Shown here piece after piece: positions 17,163 to 24,309 of a stretch of DNA of 64,000 nt (position 1 is the stretch's first letter; the number at the start of each line of letters is the position of its first letter). The notes beneath the pieces are model-generated. The model saw nothing but the letters and a program-made list of their open reading frames with translations, ran no database searches and had not been told where the DNA came from. This DNA is from Kibdelosporangium sp. MJ126-NF4 (GTDB lineage: Bacteria > Actinomycetota > Actinomycetes > Mycobacteriales > Pseudonocardiaceae): NCBI RefSeq assembly GCF_000826545.1, contig NZ_CDME01000014.1, positions 644,336 through 708,335 on the forward strand. Direction: 5' to 3'. Made by a program: the position numbers and the translations under genes.

Positions 17163-17647
17163 GGCCTCGGCTCTTCCTCGTCGTCATCGTCGCCGTCATC
17201 ATCACCGTCGACCGGCTGCGGGGCGGCCGCGACGTGAGGTGGTGCGGGCACCGGCGGCTCCTGCCGCGGAAACGGTTCGGTTCCGTTCGGCGGATCTGTG
17301 TCGTCGGAGTCTTCGGGTGGCTGGTAAGTGGCGAACATGCGCATCGCGTCTGTGCCCTCGCCGAGCGGCGCGAACGCCTCGGCCACGTTCGCGGCGGCCT
17401 GCCGCTGGGCGCGGCCGACGGTCTGCATGATCAACCCGGCGAGCTGCGTCGGGGTGCGCTCTCCGGCCCGGTGACCGAGGCTCAGGCCCTGCAGCGCGCC
17501 GTTGGGCCCGATGGTGACCACGACCGCCTCGTCCGGCGAGCTCATCGTGACCGTCGCGTTCTCCAGGCCCTCGTGCAGCACCGCGACCTTTCGCTGCAGG
17601 TCGTCCATTGTGGACTGAATGTCGGTCACCCAGCTGTCCGGTTGCAT
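17156..17647 (-). CDS. YbaB/EbfC-like protein with acidic tail
   Basis: A 163-residue YbaB-like protein: an N-terminal helix (IQSTMDDLQRKVAVLHEGL), the core VVVTIGPNGALQGLSLG, a helix LAGLIMQTVGRAQRQAAANV, then a strongly acidic tail ending DGDDDGDDDDEEEPRPW. It is paralogous in layout to the YbaB-like protein at the end of the island, including the Pro/acidic tail ending in W. The start at ATG 17647 lies inside the EspG gene end (22-base overlap). Confidence 0.78.
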   Translation of the reverse strand: MQPDSWVTDIQSTMDDLQRKVAVLHEGLENATVTMSSPDEAVVVTIGPNGALQGLSLGHRAGERTPTQLAGLIMQTVGRAQRQAAANVAEAFAPLGEGTDAMRMFATYQPPEDSDDTDPPNGTEPFPRQEPPVPAPPHVAAAPQPVDGDDDGDDDDEEEPRPW

Positions 17648-18336
17648 CCGGTTCCCCTCTGTAGCATGCGCTCCAGCCGCGCGATGATCCGGTCGTTGTT
17701 CGCCGGTGTGAAGCTCACCCATTCGCCTTCCCGCACAGCGAGGTAGCGCCCTTTGTCGGTGTCGAACCACGACAGCAACGTCGCGCCCCGCCGCATCACG
17801 GTGCTCAGCGGTGCGCGGGTGCTCAGCCCGAACTGGCCGCCGCGCAGGTGGTCGCCGACCATCTCGGCCAGCTCCCATTCGGCGGCCTGGTCCAACGCGT
17901 CCCAGTGCAGGGACAGCGCCTCGCCCGGTCCGGGCACGCCCGGCGGCAGCAGAGTCGCGGCCGAACGCGCCAGCGCAGTCGTCCGGATCTCGGACAGGGC
18001 CACGCGCTCGCCGTTCAGGGTGGCGAGCACCGCGCAGTGGCCGTCGCTGGCGGCCAGTGCCCGCACGCTCGCGTCGATGTAGCCGACGGCGTCGATCGAG
18101 ACCTGGTGCCGCGCGAGCACCCGCAGGATCGACTCCAGCCCGACGTCGAGTCGGCCCCGAGGCATCATTCCCCGGTCCCGCAACGCTTCGTAGACCTGGC
18201 CACGGGCACGTTCGCGGTGCGAGGCGTAGCGGCCGACGCTCGGTACGTCGATCGGGTACGGCATGCGGCCAAGGCCGAGATCGGACCACAGGATCTCGTA
18301 CTCCGCCGACGACAGCTCGAAATCCGCCGGAGCCAC
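17626..18336 (-). CDS. EspG-family ESX secretion-associated protein
   Basis: This 236-residue protein fits the EspG family (FELSSAEYEILWSDLGLGRMPYPIDVPSVG, then RGRLDVGLESILRVLARH and a C-terminal WVSFTPANNDRIIARLERML). EspG proteins are cytoplasmic chaperones that bind the tip of PE-PPE substrates and keep them soluble until they reach the EccC ATPase. It directly follows the PPE-like gene (stop 18339, start 18336), its probable client. Its presence shows the island is a type VII substrate locus although no Ecc core gene is in the window. Confidence 0.87.
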   Translation of the reverse strand: MAPADFELSSAEYEILWSDLGLGRMPYPIDVPSVGRYASHRERARGQVYEALRDRGMMPRGRLDVGLESILRVLARHQVSIDAVGYIDASVRALAASDGHCAVLATLNGERVALSEIRTTALARSAATLLPPGVPGPGEALSLHWDALDQAAEWELAEMVGDHLRGGQFGLSTRAPLSTVMRRGATLLSWFDTDKGRYLAVREGEWVSFTPANNDRIIARLERMLQRGTGCNRTAG

Positions 18337-18338
18337 GG

Positions 18339-19727
18339 TTACCGCCTCCTCTCGGGCGGACCGCTGATCACCGACGGCGGGAGATCCGCGACGTCGACCG
18401 CGAAGATGTTGTCGCCCTTGATATAGCGGGCCATGGCGTGTTCGCGGTCCTCCTCGCCGCGACCGGCGCCCGCGCCAGCCATCGGTCCGGCGCCCGCGCC
18501 GCCCATAGGTCCGGCGGCGCCGGGTGTGCCGCCCCGACTCGCCGACCGGGCCACGTCCTCGACGAACGGCGCGGCCGAGGCAACGGGCCCCCGGCCTGTC
18601 TGGCCAGCACTCTTGGCCGCCGCCTCAGCGGACGGCGCGCTCATACCGCCGACAGGTGCTGCGGAACGCGGTGCCTTCTCTGGCTCGGATGTCGGCCACA
18701 CCGGTCCGGCGGTCGACGCAACCGCGGGCGCCGCATGAGGAACGACTTGCGGCTGCGGATACCGGTCGAGTACCGGGCCATGGCCGGACCCGGGTGACGG
18801 CACCGTCGGCGGCCCGTCTGACGGCATGGCCTGGCTCGGCGCGGTGACCGGTGGCGGCGAATACGGCGGAGAGTACTGCGGGGAATGCGGCGGTGAATAC
18901 GGCTGTGAGTTCGGCGGCGCAACCGGTTGCGGTGTCCCGGATGGCGGCGCATACGGCGGCCCGTATGACGGCGCATGTGACGGCGCTGTCGCACCGTGGG
19001 TGGGCGGCGGGGTGGGAGCCGCGCCGGGCGCCACTGCCCGATCGGCGGGGAGAGACCACCCAGTGGACGATCCCGGCGCGGCGGCCAGTGCGGCGCTCGG
19101 TTCGGTGTGCCGCTGGAACCCGGGGTCGAGCCGCGTCATCGTCAGCGCGTCCTGGCCGTCGGGGTCGGCCACCTCGCCGGGGAGATGGAACTCCGGTGTG
19201 TCGTCGTCGATCTCCTGTGCACGCGCGGAAGCCTCGGTCATCACCCGAACGGCCTGCTCGTGCGCGGCGGTGGCGCGGTCGCTGTGGGCGCGCACGTCGC
19301 CGAGCGCCTTGACCAGTCCGGCGAAGCCGCCGGTGGTGAAACCCTGTCGCAGCACCTCGTCCGCGTCGAAGTCGTCCGGCTCAGGCATGTTGCGCTTGGC
19401 CATCTCCGCAGTGTCACCGAGCGCCGCGACGCGGTCGCCCAGTTCGCCCGCGGTGACTGCGGCGCTGCGCCCCCACACGGCCAGATCGAGGGTGGCCGCG
19501 CGGGCCGCCTCGGCCGCGGGGCCCTGCCACCCGGACTCCGACATGATGATCCGGCCTGCCAGGTTGTCACTGGCCTCGGCCAGCTCCGCGCCGAGGTCGG
19601 TCCACTCCTTGGCCAGCTCGGCCGCCTGGGCAGGCTCGTTGTCGGCATGCACCTGGTCGTAGAGCTCGCGGTGGGTGAACGCGGCCCAGTTCACGGGCTC
19701 GCCAAGGACCCGGTCGACGGGGCTCAC
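18339..19727 (-). CDS. PPE-like ESX substrate with Pro-rich linker and YIKGD tag
   Basis: The protein has 462 residues. The N-terminal 180 are helical with a W-x-G turn at SGWQGPAAEAA (Trp67), like PPE/WXG proteins. A Pro/Ala/Gln-rich linker follows (PYAPPSGTPQPVAPPNSQP), and the C-terminus is ARYIKGDNIFAVDVADLPP. YIKGD fits the YxxxD/E signal and parallels the YIKGE tag of the 494-residue protein in this island. It is the likely EspG client. GTG 19727 or 19730 overlaps the previous stop; the longer open frame to 20036 is a shadow. Confidence 0.77.
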   Translation of the reverse strand: MSPVDRVLGEPVNWAAFTHRELYDQVHADNEPAQAAELAKEWTDLGAELAEASDNLAGRIIMSESGWQGPAAEAARAATLDLAVWGRSAAVTAGELGDRVAALGDTAEMAKRNMPEPDDFDADEVLRQGFTTGGFAGLVKALGDVRAHSDRATAAHEQAVRVMTEASARAQEIDDDTPEFHLPGEVADPDGQDALTMTRLDPGFQRHTEPSAALAAAPGSSTGWSLPADRAVAPGAAPTPPPTHGATAPSHAPSYGPPYAPPSGTPQPVAPPNSQPYSPPHSPQYSPPYSPPPVTAPSQAMPSDGPPTVPSPGSGHGPVLDRYPQPQVVPHAAPAVASTAGPVWPTSEPEKAPRSAAPVGGMSAPSAEAAAKSAGQTGRGPVASAAPFVEDVARSASRGGTPGAAGPMGGAGAGPMAGAGAGRGEEDREHAMARYIKGDNIFAVDVADLPPSVISGPPERRR

Positions 19728-20080
19728 CACGGCCGGATCCGGATCATCGCGGCCGCGCTGCTCTCGTCGGTCTCCCGGTGGTTCCGGATGGCCGCACCGA
19801 CCTGGCGGTGCGCGTCGAGCAACGTCTGGTAGTACTTGTCCAGCACGGCCAGCAACGACCGAGCGTCGCCGTCGGCGCGGCGCTGGAACTTGTCGGCCAT
19901 GGCCTGGGCGACCACATAGGACCCGAGCGGCGCGCGGCGGGCCATCGCTCGAGCCTTGGCACGCATGGCGTCCACGCTTTCGGTCTGTGCCCACAGCGCT
20001 TCCTGGAGTCGCTGGGCGGCCTCGCCGTCCAGCCATACCTCACCGGAACCCACGCCGGGCACCACTTCTGCCTCGTACAA
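19724..20080 (-). CDS. EspC-like ESX target protein, first gene of island
   Basis: This 118-residue helical protein (VWLDGEAAQRLQEALWAQTE onward) is of the EspC/DUF2580 or PE-like size class. It starts at TTG 20080 with GAGGGGGC upstream, an unusual start codon but the only one with a good ribosome site. It leads the eleven-gene minus-strand operon and probably dimerises with the following PPE-like protein. Confidence 0.7.
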   Translation of the reverse strand: MYEAEVVPGVGSGEVWLDGEAAQRLQEALWAQTESVDAMRAKARAMARRAPLGSYVVAQAMADKFQRRADGDARSLLAVLDKYYQTLLDAHRQVGAAIRNHRETDESSAAAMIRIRPW

Positions 20081-20141
20081 CGAAGCCCCCTCGACTCACC
20101 CCGGGCTGACGCCTCGACGCTAGGCCGTCCGGGCGACACGG

Positions 20142-20167
20142 ACCAGGCAGAACAACCGGCAGAAGTA
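20142..20167 (-). promoter_or_regulatory. Conserved promoter-like block upstream of the ESX island
   Basis: On the minus strand the sequence ACTTCTGCCGGTTGTTCTG, then CCTGGTC, lies 62-87 bases before the first ESX gene. Nearly the same block, with the same distance to a downstream TAGCGTC/TAACGTC element, recurs at 24246-24271 upstream of the 24130 lipoprotein gene. TTCTGCC is directly repeated with a 12-base period. It is a candidate binding site for a shared activator, for example the SARP or LuxR proteins encoded between the two sites. Confidence 0.5.
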
Positions 20168-20275
20168 GCTTTCTTCCGGTTCACCGTTTATCCGACATAG
20201 ATCGTCCATTGAATTCCGAAAGGTACCGTCGGCCTGTTTTCTTCAGAACCTTTTTGAAACAGGGGAAGCAAGCCA

Positions 20276-21121
20276 GTGAAACTCTCGCGCATGATCGCCG
20301 GAACCGTCGCCATCGCGGCCGCGACCACAGTGGCCGCCTGCGGTTCCGACGCCAAGAAGCCCGACGCCGCACCCAGTCCGGCGCCTGCCAGCTCAAGCGC
20401 CGCCGCCACCGGTGGGGGCGGTGGTGGCGGCAAGTTCGTGGTCAGGTACGAGGAGCCGACCAACCCGGCGCTGAAGCCGATCCAGCAGCTGCTGCAGACC
20501 AACCAGGTGTATGAGAAGGGCGCGAGGGAGATCTCCGACCTGGTCAAGCTGGACCAGGACGTGCCGGTGATCGCCAAGGAGTGCGGCGAGGAGAACGCCT
20601 TCTGGGACCCGCAGAAAAAAGAGGTCCACATGTGCTACGAGATGGCGCTGAAGCTGCAGACCGTTTTCGAGGCGGACGCGGACAAGCAGACACCGACCGA
20701 GCAGCACGTGGTCGGCGGGATGACCGCGATCCTGTTCCACGAGTTCGGCCACGGCTTCGCCAGCATGTTCGAGCTGCCGATCACCGGCAAGGAGGACGAC
20801 GCGGTGGACCAGTTCTCCGCGGTGATCCTGACCTCGGGCGACGCGCCCCGGCACCAGATGGTGCAGGACGTCGCGAAGGTGTGGGCCCTGTTCGCCAAGG
20901 ATGAGCAGGAGCTCTCCGCCGCCGCGTTCGCCGGTGAGCACTCGCTGAACGCCCAGCGCTCGTACAACTTCCTGTGCTGGATGTACGGATCGGCCCCGGA
21001 CAAGTTCCAGGACGTGGTGGCATCCGGGGCGCTGCCCGAGTCGCGCGCCGAACGCTGCCCCGCGGAGTACCAGCAGATGGCCACCTCGTGGGTCAAGCTC
21101 CTGGAGCCACACCTGAAGTGA
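20276..21121 (+). CDS. DUF4344-type metallopeptidase lipoprotein
   Basis: The 281-residue product starts at GTG 20276 with AGGGGAAG eight bases upstream. A lipoprotein signal (TVAIAAATTVAACGSD) is followed by a Ser/Ala/Gly-rich spacer with seven glycines. The body carries HEFGH (His155, Glu156, His159), the zinc-binding and catalytic motif, and acidic residues about 15 on (GKEDDAVDQF) that may give the third ligand. This matches DUF4344 putative metallopeptidases. It would act outside the membrane. The gene is divergent from the ESX operon and convergent with the DUF4436 gene, with a shared hairpin terminator. Confidence 0.85.
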   Translation: MKLSRMIAGTVAIAAATTVAACGSDAKKPDAAPSPAPASSSAAATGGGGGGGKFVVRYEEPTNPALKPIQQLLQTNQVYEKGAREISDLVKLDQDVPVIAKECGEENAFWDPQKKEVHMCYEMALKLQTVFEADADKQTPTEQHVVGGMTAILFHEFGHGFASMFELPITGKEDDAVDQFSAVILTSGDAPRHQMVQDVAKVWALFAKDEQELSAAAFAGEHSLNAQRSYNFLCWMYGSAPDKFQDVVASGALPESRAERCPAEYQQMATSWVKLLEPHLK

Positions 21122-21133
21122 GGACAGACGAAA

Positions 21134-21170
21134 GTCGCCGGTTGTGTCCACTCGGGACATAACCGGCGAC
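21134..21170. terminator. Bidirectional hairpin between convergent genes
   Basis: A 16-bp stem (left arm GTCGCCGGTTGTGTCC, right arm GGACATAACCGGCGAC, one G-T wobble) with a five-base loop lies between the stops at 21121 and 21181. It probably terminates transcription from both sides. Confidence 0.75.
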
Positions 21171-21180
21171 GCGGTTCGGC

Positions 21181-22305
21181 TCAGCGCGGTGGCATCCGCT
21201 CGGTGGGAGACGGATCGCCCCAAGCAGGATCGACCCTGGAAAGATCGGCCCTGGAAGGATCGGCCCTGGCGGGATCGACACGGTGCGGCAGGTTCTGCGG
21301 GTAGTGACCCGGCATCGTCTGCCCGACTGCGGCGGGCTGGGCGGGCAGGCCGTACGGCGGGGAGTGCGGGGGCGAGAAACCGTGCAGGGTCGGCGGTCCC
21401 TGCTGTGGTTCCGGTGTCGTCGGCTGCTCGGCTTCCGCTTCCACCTCCTTGCTGCCTTCCACCCGGTATCCGAGGAGGACGGTCGAGATCAGCGAGATCG
21501 CGATGACGCACTCCACGATGAAGAACGCGCAGAAGTCGATCACCGAGCCGATCGGTGGCGCCCCTGGCACAGCGTTGCGCAACGGCACGAGCGCGAACAG
21601 CAGGGTCGCCATGAGGCCGACGGCAGGCCACAGCAGGCCACGTCGGCCGTGCGTGGTGAACCAGGCGGCAAGTACCGCGGCGACGCTCAACCCCCACATC
21701 AGCACCATCACGAACACCGCGAACAGCGTGGTGCCGGTCGACCGGTTCGCGGTCGCGGTGAAGGTCACGACGTTGCCGTCGCCACCCACCTCACTCGGCT
21801 TGATCTTGAAGAACGAGTCGATGTTCGCCAGCGTCACCGAGACGGGCAGCGGCTCCTTGCCCGCCGTCGCGTCGAAGCCGAAGGTGGCCTTGTACCGGTC
21901 GAACGGGTAGTCGGTGATGGTGCCCTCGCTCAACGGCACCTTGATGTCCGCCGCGCTGACCGTCTTGCCCGCCTTGAAGGACAGCGTGTCGCCCTTCGTC
22001 GCGAGGGCCGACACGGTGAAGTCTTGCTTGGGCAGGCCCGACTCGTCCACCAGCTGTCCCATCGGGTGCACGAACACCTGCGCCGCCAGCTCCTGGGTGG
22101 CCGCGTCCACCTTCTGCACCCACACTTCGATGTCCACCCGGTCGGGGTTCTGCGTGTCCCCGAGGGTCGTCGCGGTCTGCCCCGCGCCGCGCTCCCCCAG
22201 GTACAGCCACAGCCCGCCCGCGGTGACCAGCAGGACGGCGACCGCGATGATCGCCGCCTTCACCACCCGCGCCGGGCCGCGCCCGGTCGTGGTCCTCGAG
22301 TTCAT
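21181..22305 (-). CDS. DUF4436-family membrane protein with pentapeptide-repeat tail
   Basis: A 374-residue protein. It has one N-terminal membrane segment (AAIIAVAVLLVTAGGLWLYL), an extracytoplasmic domain of about 170 residues, then three further membrane segments (LFAVFVMVLMWGLSVAAVLAA, LLWPAVGLMATLLFALV, FIVECVIAISLISTVLL) and a Pro-rich cytoplasmic tail. This is the DUF4436 layout; function unknown. The tail ends in five repeats of [AV]DPSR type. The start ATG 22305 overlaps the SARP gene stop (ATGA), so regulator and membrane protein are co-translated. Confidence 0.83.
   Translation of the reverse strand: MNSRTTTGRGPARVVKAAIIAVAVLLVTAGGLWLYLGERGAGQTATTLGDTQNPDRVDIEVWVQKVDAATQELAAQVFVHPMGQLVDESGLPKQDFTVSALATKGDTLSFKAGKTVSAADIKVPLSEGTITDYPFDRYKATFGFDATAGKEPLPVSVTLANIDSFFKIKPSEVGGDGNVVTFTATANRSTGTTLFAVFVMVLMWGLSVAAVLAAWFTTHGRRGLLWPAVGLMATLLFALVPLRNAVPGAPPIGSVIDFCAFFIVECVIAISLISTVLLGYRVEGSKEVEAEAEQPTTPEPQQGPPTLHGFSPPHSPPYGLPAQPAAVGQTMPGHYPQNLPHRVDPARADPSRADLSRVDPAWGDPSPTERMPPR
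21212..21286 (-). repeat. Five 15-bp units coding pentapeptide repeats
   Basis: Units based on GGATCGGCCCTGGAA repeat at exactly 15-base spacing and encode VDPAR, ADPSR, ADLSR, VDPAW, GDPSP at the C-terminus of the DUF4436 protein. Confidence 0.8.
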
Positions 22306-23111
22306 CTCACCAATCCGTTCACAGTGGTCATCAGGGTTTCGCAGTCGGCGGTGAGGATCCGCCGATGCAGGTCGCGCAGCCGGGGGCCCGGGTCGATGCC
22401 GAGCCGGTCGTCCAGCACCCGCCGAGTGCGTGTGTAGGCGGCCAGCGCCTCGGCCTGCCGACCGGCGGAGTACAGCGCCACCATCAGCAACTCGGTCAGC
22501 CGCTCGCGCAACGGGTACTCCGCGACCAGCGCGAACAGTTCGGCGCCTGCCTCGTCGTACCGGCCGGCCGCGAGGTCCAGCTCGATCCGCAGCTCCATCG
22601 CGGAACGGCCGCGCTCGGACATGGCCAGGCGACGGCCCTCGGCGAACGGGCCGGGAATGCCGACCATCGGCTCGCCCCGCCACAACCCGAGCGCCTGCTG
22701 CACGGTTCGGCCCGCCGCGTCCAGGTCACCGGCCATCCGGGCGGCACGGGCCCGGTCCAGCAGGCGCTCGAACTCCTCAAGGTCCGTGGCGCCCCGGTCG
22801 GTCCGCAGGGCGTACCCGTCACCGATGGAGACGAGGACCGTGCGCGAGCGGCGGTCGGGCCTGGCAGGTTCGAGCAGATGCCGCAGGCGCGACACATAGG
22901 TGCGTACCGCGCCCAGAGCGGTACGCGGGGAATCCTCACCCCACACGCCGTCAATGAGCTCGTCCGCGGAGACCGGGCACCCGCGCCGCAACAGCAGCGC
23001 GACGAGCACGGCGCGCTGCTGGCGGGGACCCAGGTCGAGCTCGGTACCCGCGCGCCAGGCGCGCACGGGCCCGAGCACCGCGAACCGGAGCCGGTCGGGT
23101 GCGTGGTCCAC
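22302..23111 (-). CDS. SARP/BTAD-family transcriptional activator
   Basis: The protein has 269 residues. The N-terminal OmpR-like winged helix (LRFAVLGPVRAWRAG, QQRAVLVALLLRRG, ELIDGVWGEDSP, AVRTYVSRLRHLL) is followed by the bacterial transcriptional activation domain (LEEFERLLDRARAAR to YTRTRRVLDDRLGIDPG). SARPs bind heptameric direct repeats and recruit RNA polymerase, usually for secondary-metabolite or exported-protein clusters. Here the neighbours are membrane and lipoproteins rather than biosynthetic enzymes. The GTG start directly abuts the DUF4234 gene stop, so it belongs to the same operon. Confidence 0.9.
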   Translation of the reverse strand: MDHAPDRLRFAVLGPVRAWRAGTELDLGPRQQRAVLVALLLRRGCPVSADELIDGVWGEDSPRTALGAVRTYVSRLRHLLEPARPDRRSRTVLVSIGDGYALRTDRGATDLEEFERLLDRARAARMAGDLDAAGRTVQQALGLWRGEPMVGIPGPFAEGRRLAMSERGRSAMELRIELDLAAGRYDEAGAELFALVAEYPLRERLTELLMVALYSAGRQAEALAAYTRTRRVLDDRLGIDPGPRLRDLHRRILTADCETLMTTVNGLVR

Positions 23112-23561
23112 TCAGGACTGTCCGTGCAGCGGGACCGGTGCGCCTGCCGGTTTCCCGTCCACGTCCACGATCTTGTTCAGCTCGACCTGGTAGTAGTGGA
23201 CGCCCAGGCCGAACACGAACACCAGCAGCGTGCCCACGATCGGGCTGCAGGTCTCCTGTAGGCCTGCCCGGCGCTGTGCGTAGCGGATGCGCTCACCGGT
23301 CTTGTAGAGCGTGGCGATGGCGCCGACCACGGTCCAGCCGAGGAAGACGAGGACCAGCAAGGGACCCGCGACCGGCGCGTCGGGCTTGCGGTGGTACTCG
23401 GCCATCTCCTTGTGGATCTTGTAGTACCACACCAGCTGGTAGATCCCGAGGGTGATCAGCGGCAGACCCAGCCACACACCCAGCGGGTTACGCCTGCGCA
23501 TCGCTGCGCCCATGGTCGGCTGCGCGCCCTGCTGGACCTGCCCGACGGATTCGTAGGTCAT
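23112..23561 (-). CDS. DUF4234-type membrane protein
   Basis: A 149-residue protein with a short N-tail and three to four hydrophobic segments (WLGLPLITLGIYQLVWYYKIH, PLLVLVFLGWTVVGAIATLY, IVGTLLVFVFGLGVHYYQVELN). The segment LGIYQLVWYYKIHKEM with the closing QVELNKI is typical of DUF4234 proteins. The role is unknown. It sits between a lipoprotein gene and the SARP gene on the same strand. Confidence 0.82.
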   Translation of the reverse strand: MTYESVGQVQQGAQPTMGAAMRRRNPLGVWLGLPLITLGIYQLVWYYKIHKEMAEYHRKPDAPVAGPLLVLVFLGWTVVGAIATLYKTGERIRYAQRRAGLQETCSPIVGTLLVFVFGLGVHYYQVELNKIVDVDGKPAGAPVPLHGQS

Positions 23562-23599
23562 TTGTCAACTTTCTTTTCAGGGTGGCGAATTGCGACCGG

Positions 23600-24130
23600 T
23601 TATTTCCCGTCGAGCTTCTTGCAGTTGGCCGCCTTGTTCCTGGCGTCGGCGAGGTCGCCGCCGACCTTGGTGTCCTTGGCCTCGGCGGCGGTTTTCTTGA
23701 TGGTGTCCAGCTCTGTGGCCGCCGCGGTGATGTCGGCGGTGAACTTCTCGCCTGTCGTGTCAACGGCCTCGGCGAGGCTCTTCGCGCGCTGCGCGCTGGT
23801 CCTGGCCTTGGCGTAGACCTCGGACTCGGCGGCGGCCAGCTTGGCGGAATCCGGGTGCGGGCCGCTCTTCAGGCCGTCCATGTCCCTGACCGCCTTGTCC
23901 AGCGCGGAAACCCGGGCTCCTGCGTACTCCACGAGGCCCGTCTTGTACGCGACCGGGTCCGACTGGTCCAGGTTGGGCACCTTGGCCAGCGCGTCGCGGA
24001 CCTCGATGCTGACCCCGCACAGCTGGTCCGCCCAAGCCACCATCTTGCCCTCGTCGACCGAGGAACAGCCTGCGAGCACGACAGCGACACCGGCAGCGAA
24101 CACTCCGGTCATGGCGAGGCGATGCCTCAT
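23600..24130 (-). CDS. Helical lipoprotein of unknown function
   Basis: This 176-residue protein has a lipoprotein signal (MTGVFAAGVAVVLAGCSSV) and a body of Ala/Asp/Lys-rich helices (YKTGLVEYAGARVSALDKAV, AKTSAQRAKSLAEAV-like). Two cysteines are present after the lipobox (DQLCGV, NCKKL). An AGGAG ribosome site lies six bases before ATG 24130. It resembles generic actinobacterial lipoproteins accompanying DUF4234/SARP genes. It is transcribed from a promoter in the 24131-24309 gap that carries the conserved block shared with the ESX island. Confidence 0.75.
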   Translation of the reverse strand: MRHRLAMTGVFAAGVAVVLAGCSSVDEGKMVAWADQLCGVSIEVRDALAKVPNLDQSDPVAYKTGLVEYAGARVSALDKAVRDMDGLKSGPHPDSAKLAAAESEVYAKARTSAQRAKSLAEAVDTTGEKFTADITAAATELDTIKKTAAEAKDTKVGGDLADARNKAANCKKLDGK

Positions 24131-24245
24131 GACAACTCCTAGGAATTAGCGAAAGTCGCGCTATGGGAGAACAGCGCGATACGACGCGACATCGCGCCGC
24201 TATTGATCTCGAACCGGCGATGACGTTAGGCCGGTGAGCGGGCGG

Positions 24246-24293
24246 AGACCAGGAAGAAGGACCGGCAGAAGTGGACTGAACCACTTCTGCCGG
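24246..24293. promoter_or_regulatory. Conserved block and 13-bp inverted repeat upstream of the lipoprotein operon
   Basis: The block GACCAGGAAGAAGG then ACCGGCAGAAGT (24246-24271) matches the ESX-island upstream block at 20142-20167. Its right part is half of a perfect 13-bp inverted repeat (CCGGCAGAAGTGG, six-base loop, CCACTTCTGCCGG, 24262-24293). The repeat also lies 17 bases after the stop of the LuxR gene, so it may be that gene's terminator, an operator, or both. Confidence 0.6.
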
Positions 24294-24309
24294 ACACTGT
24301 GGAGGGTGA

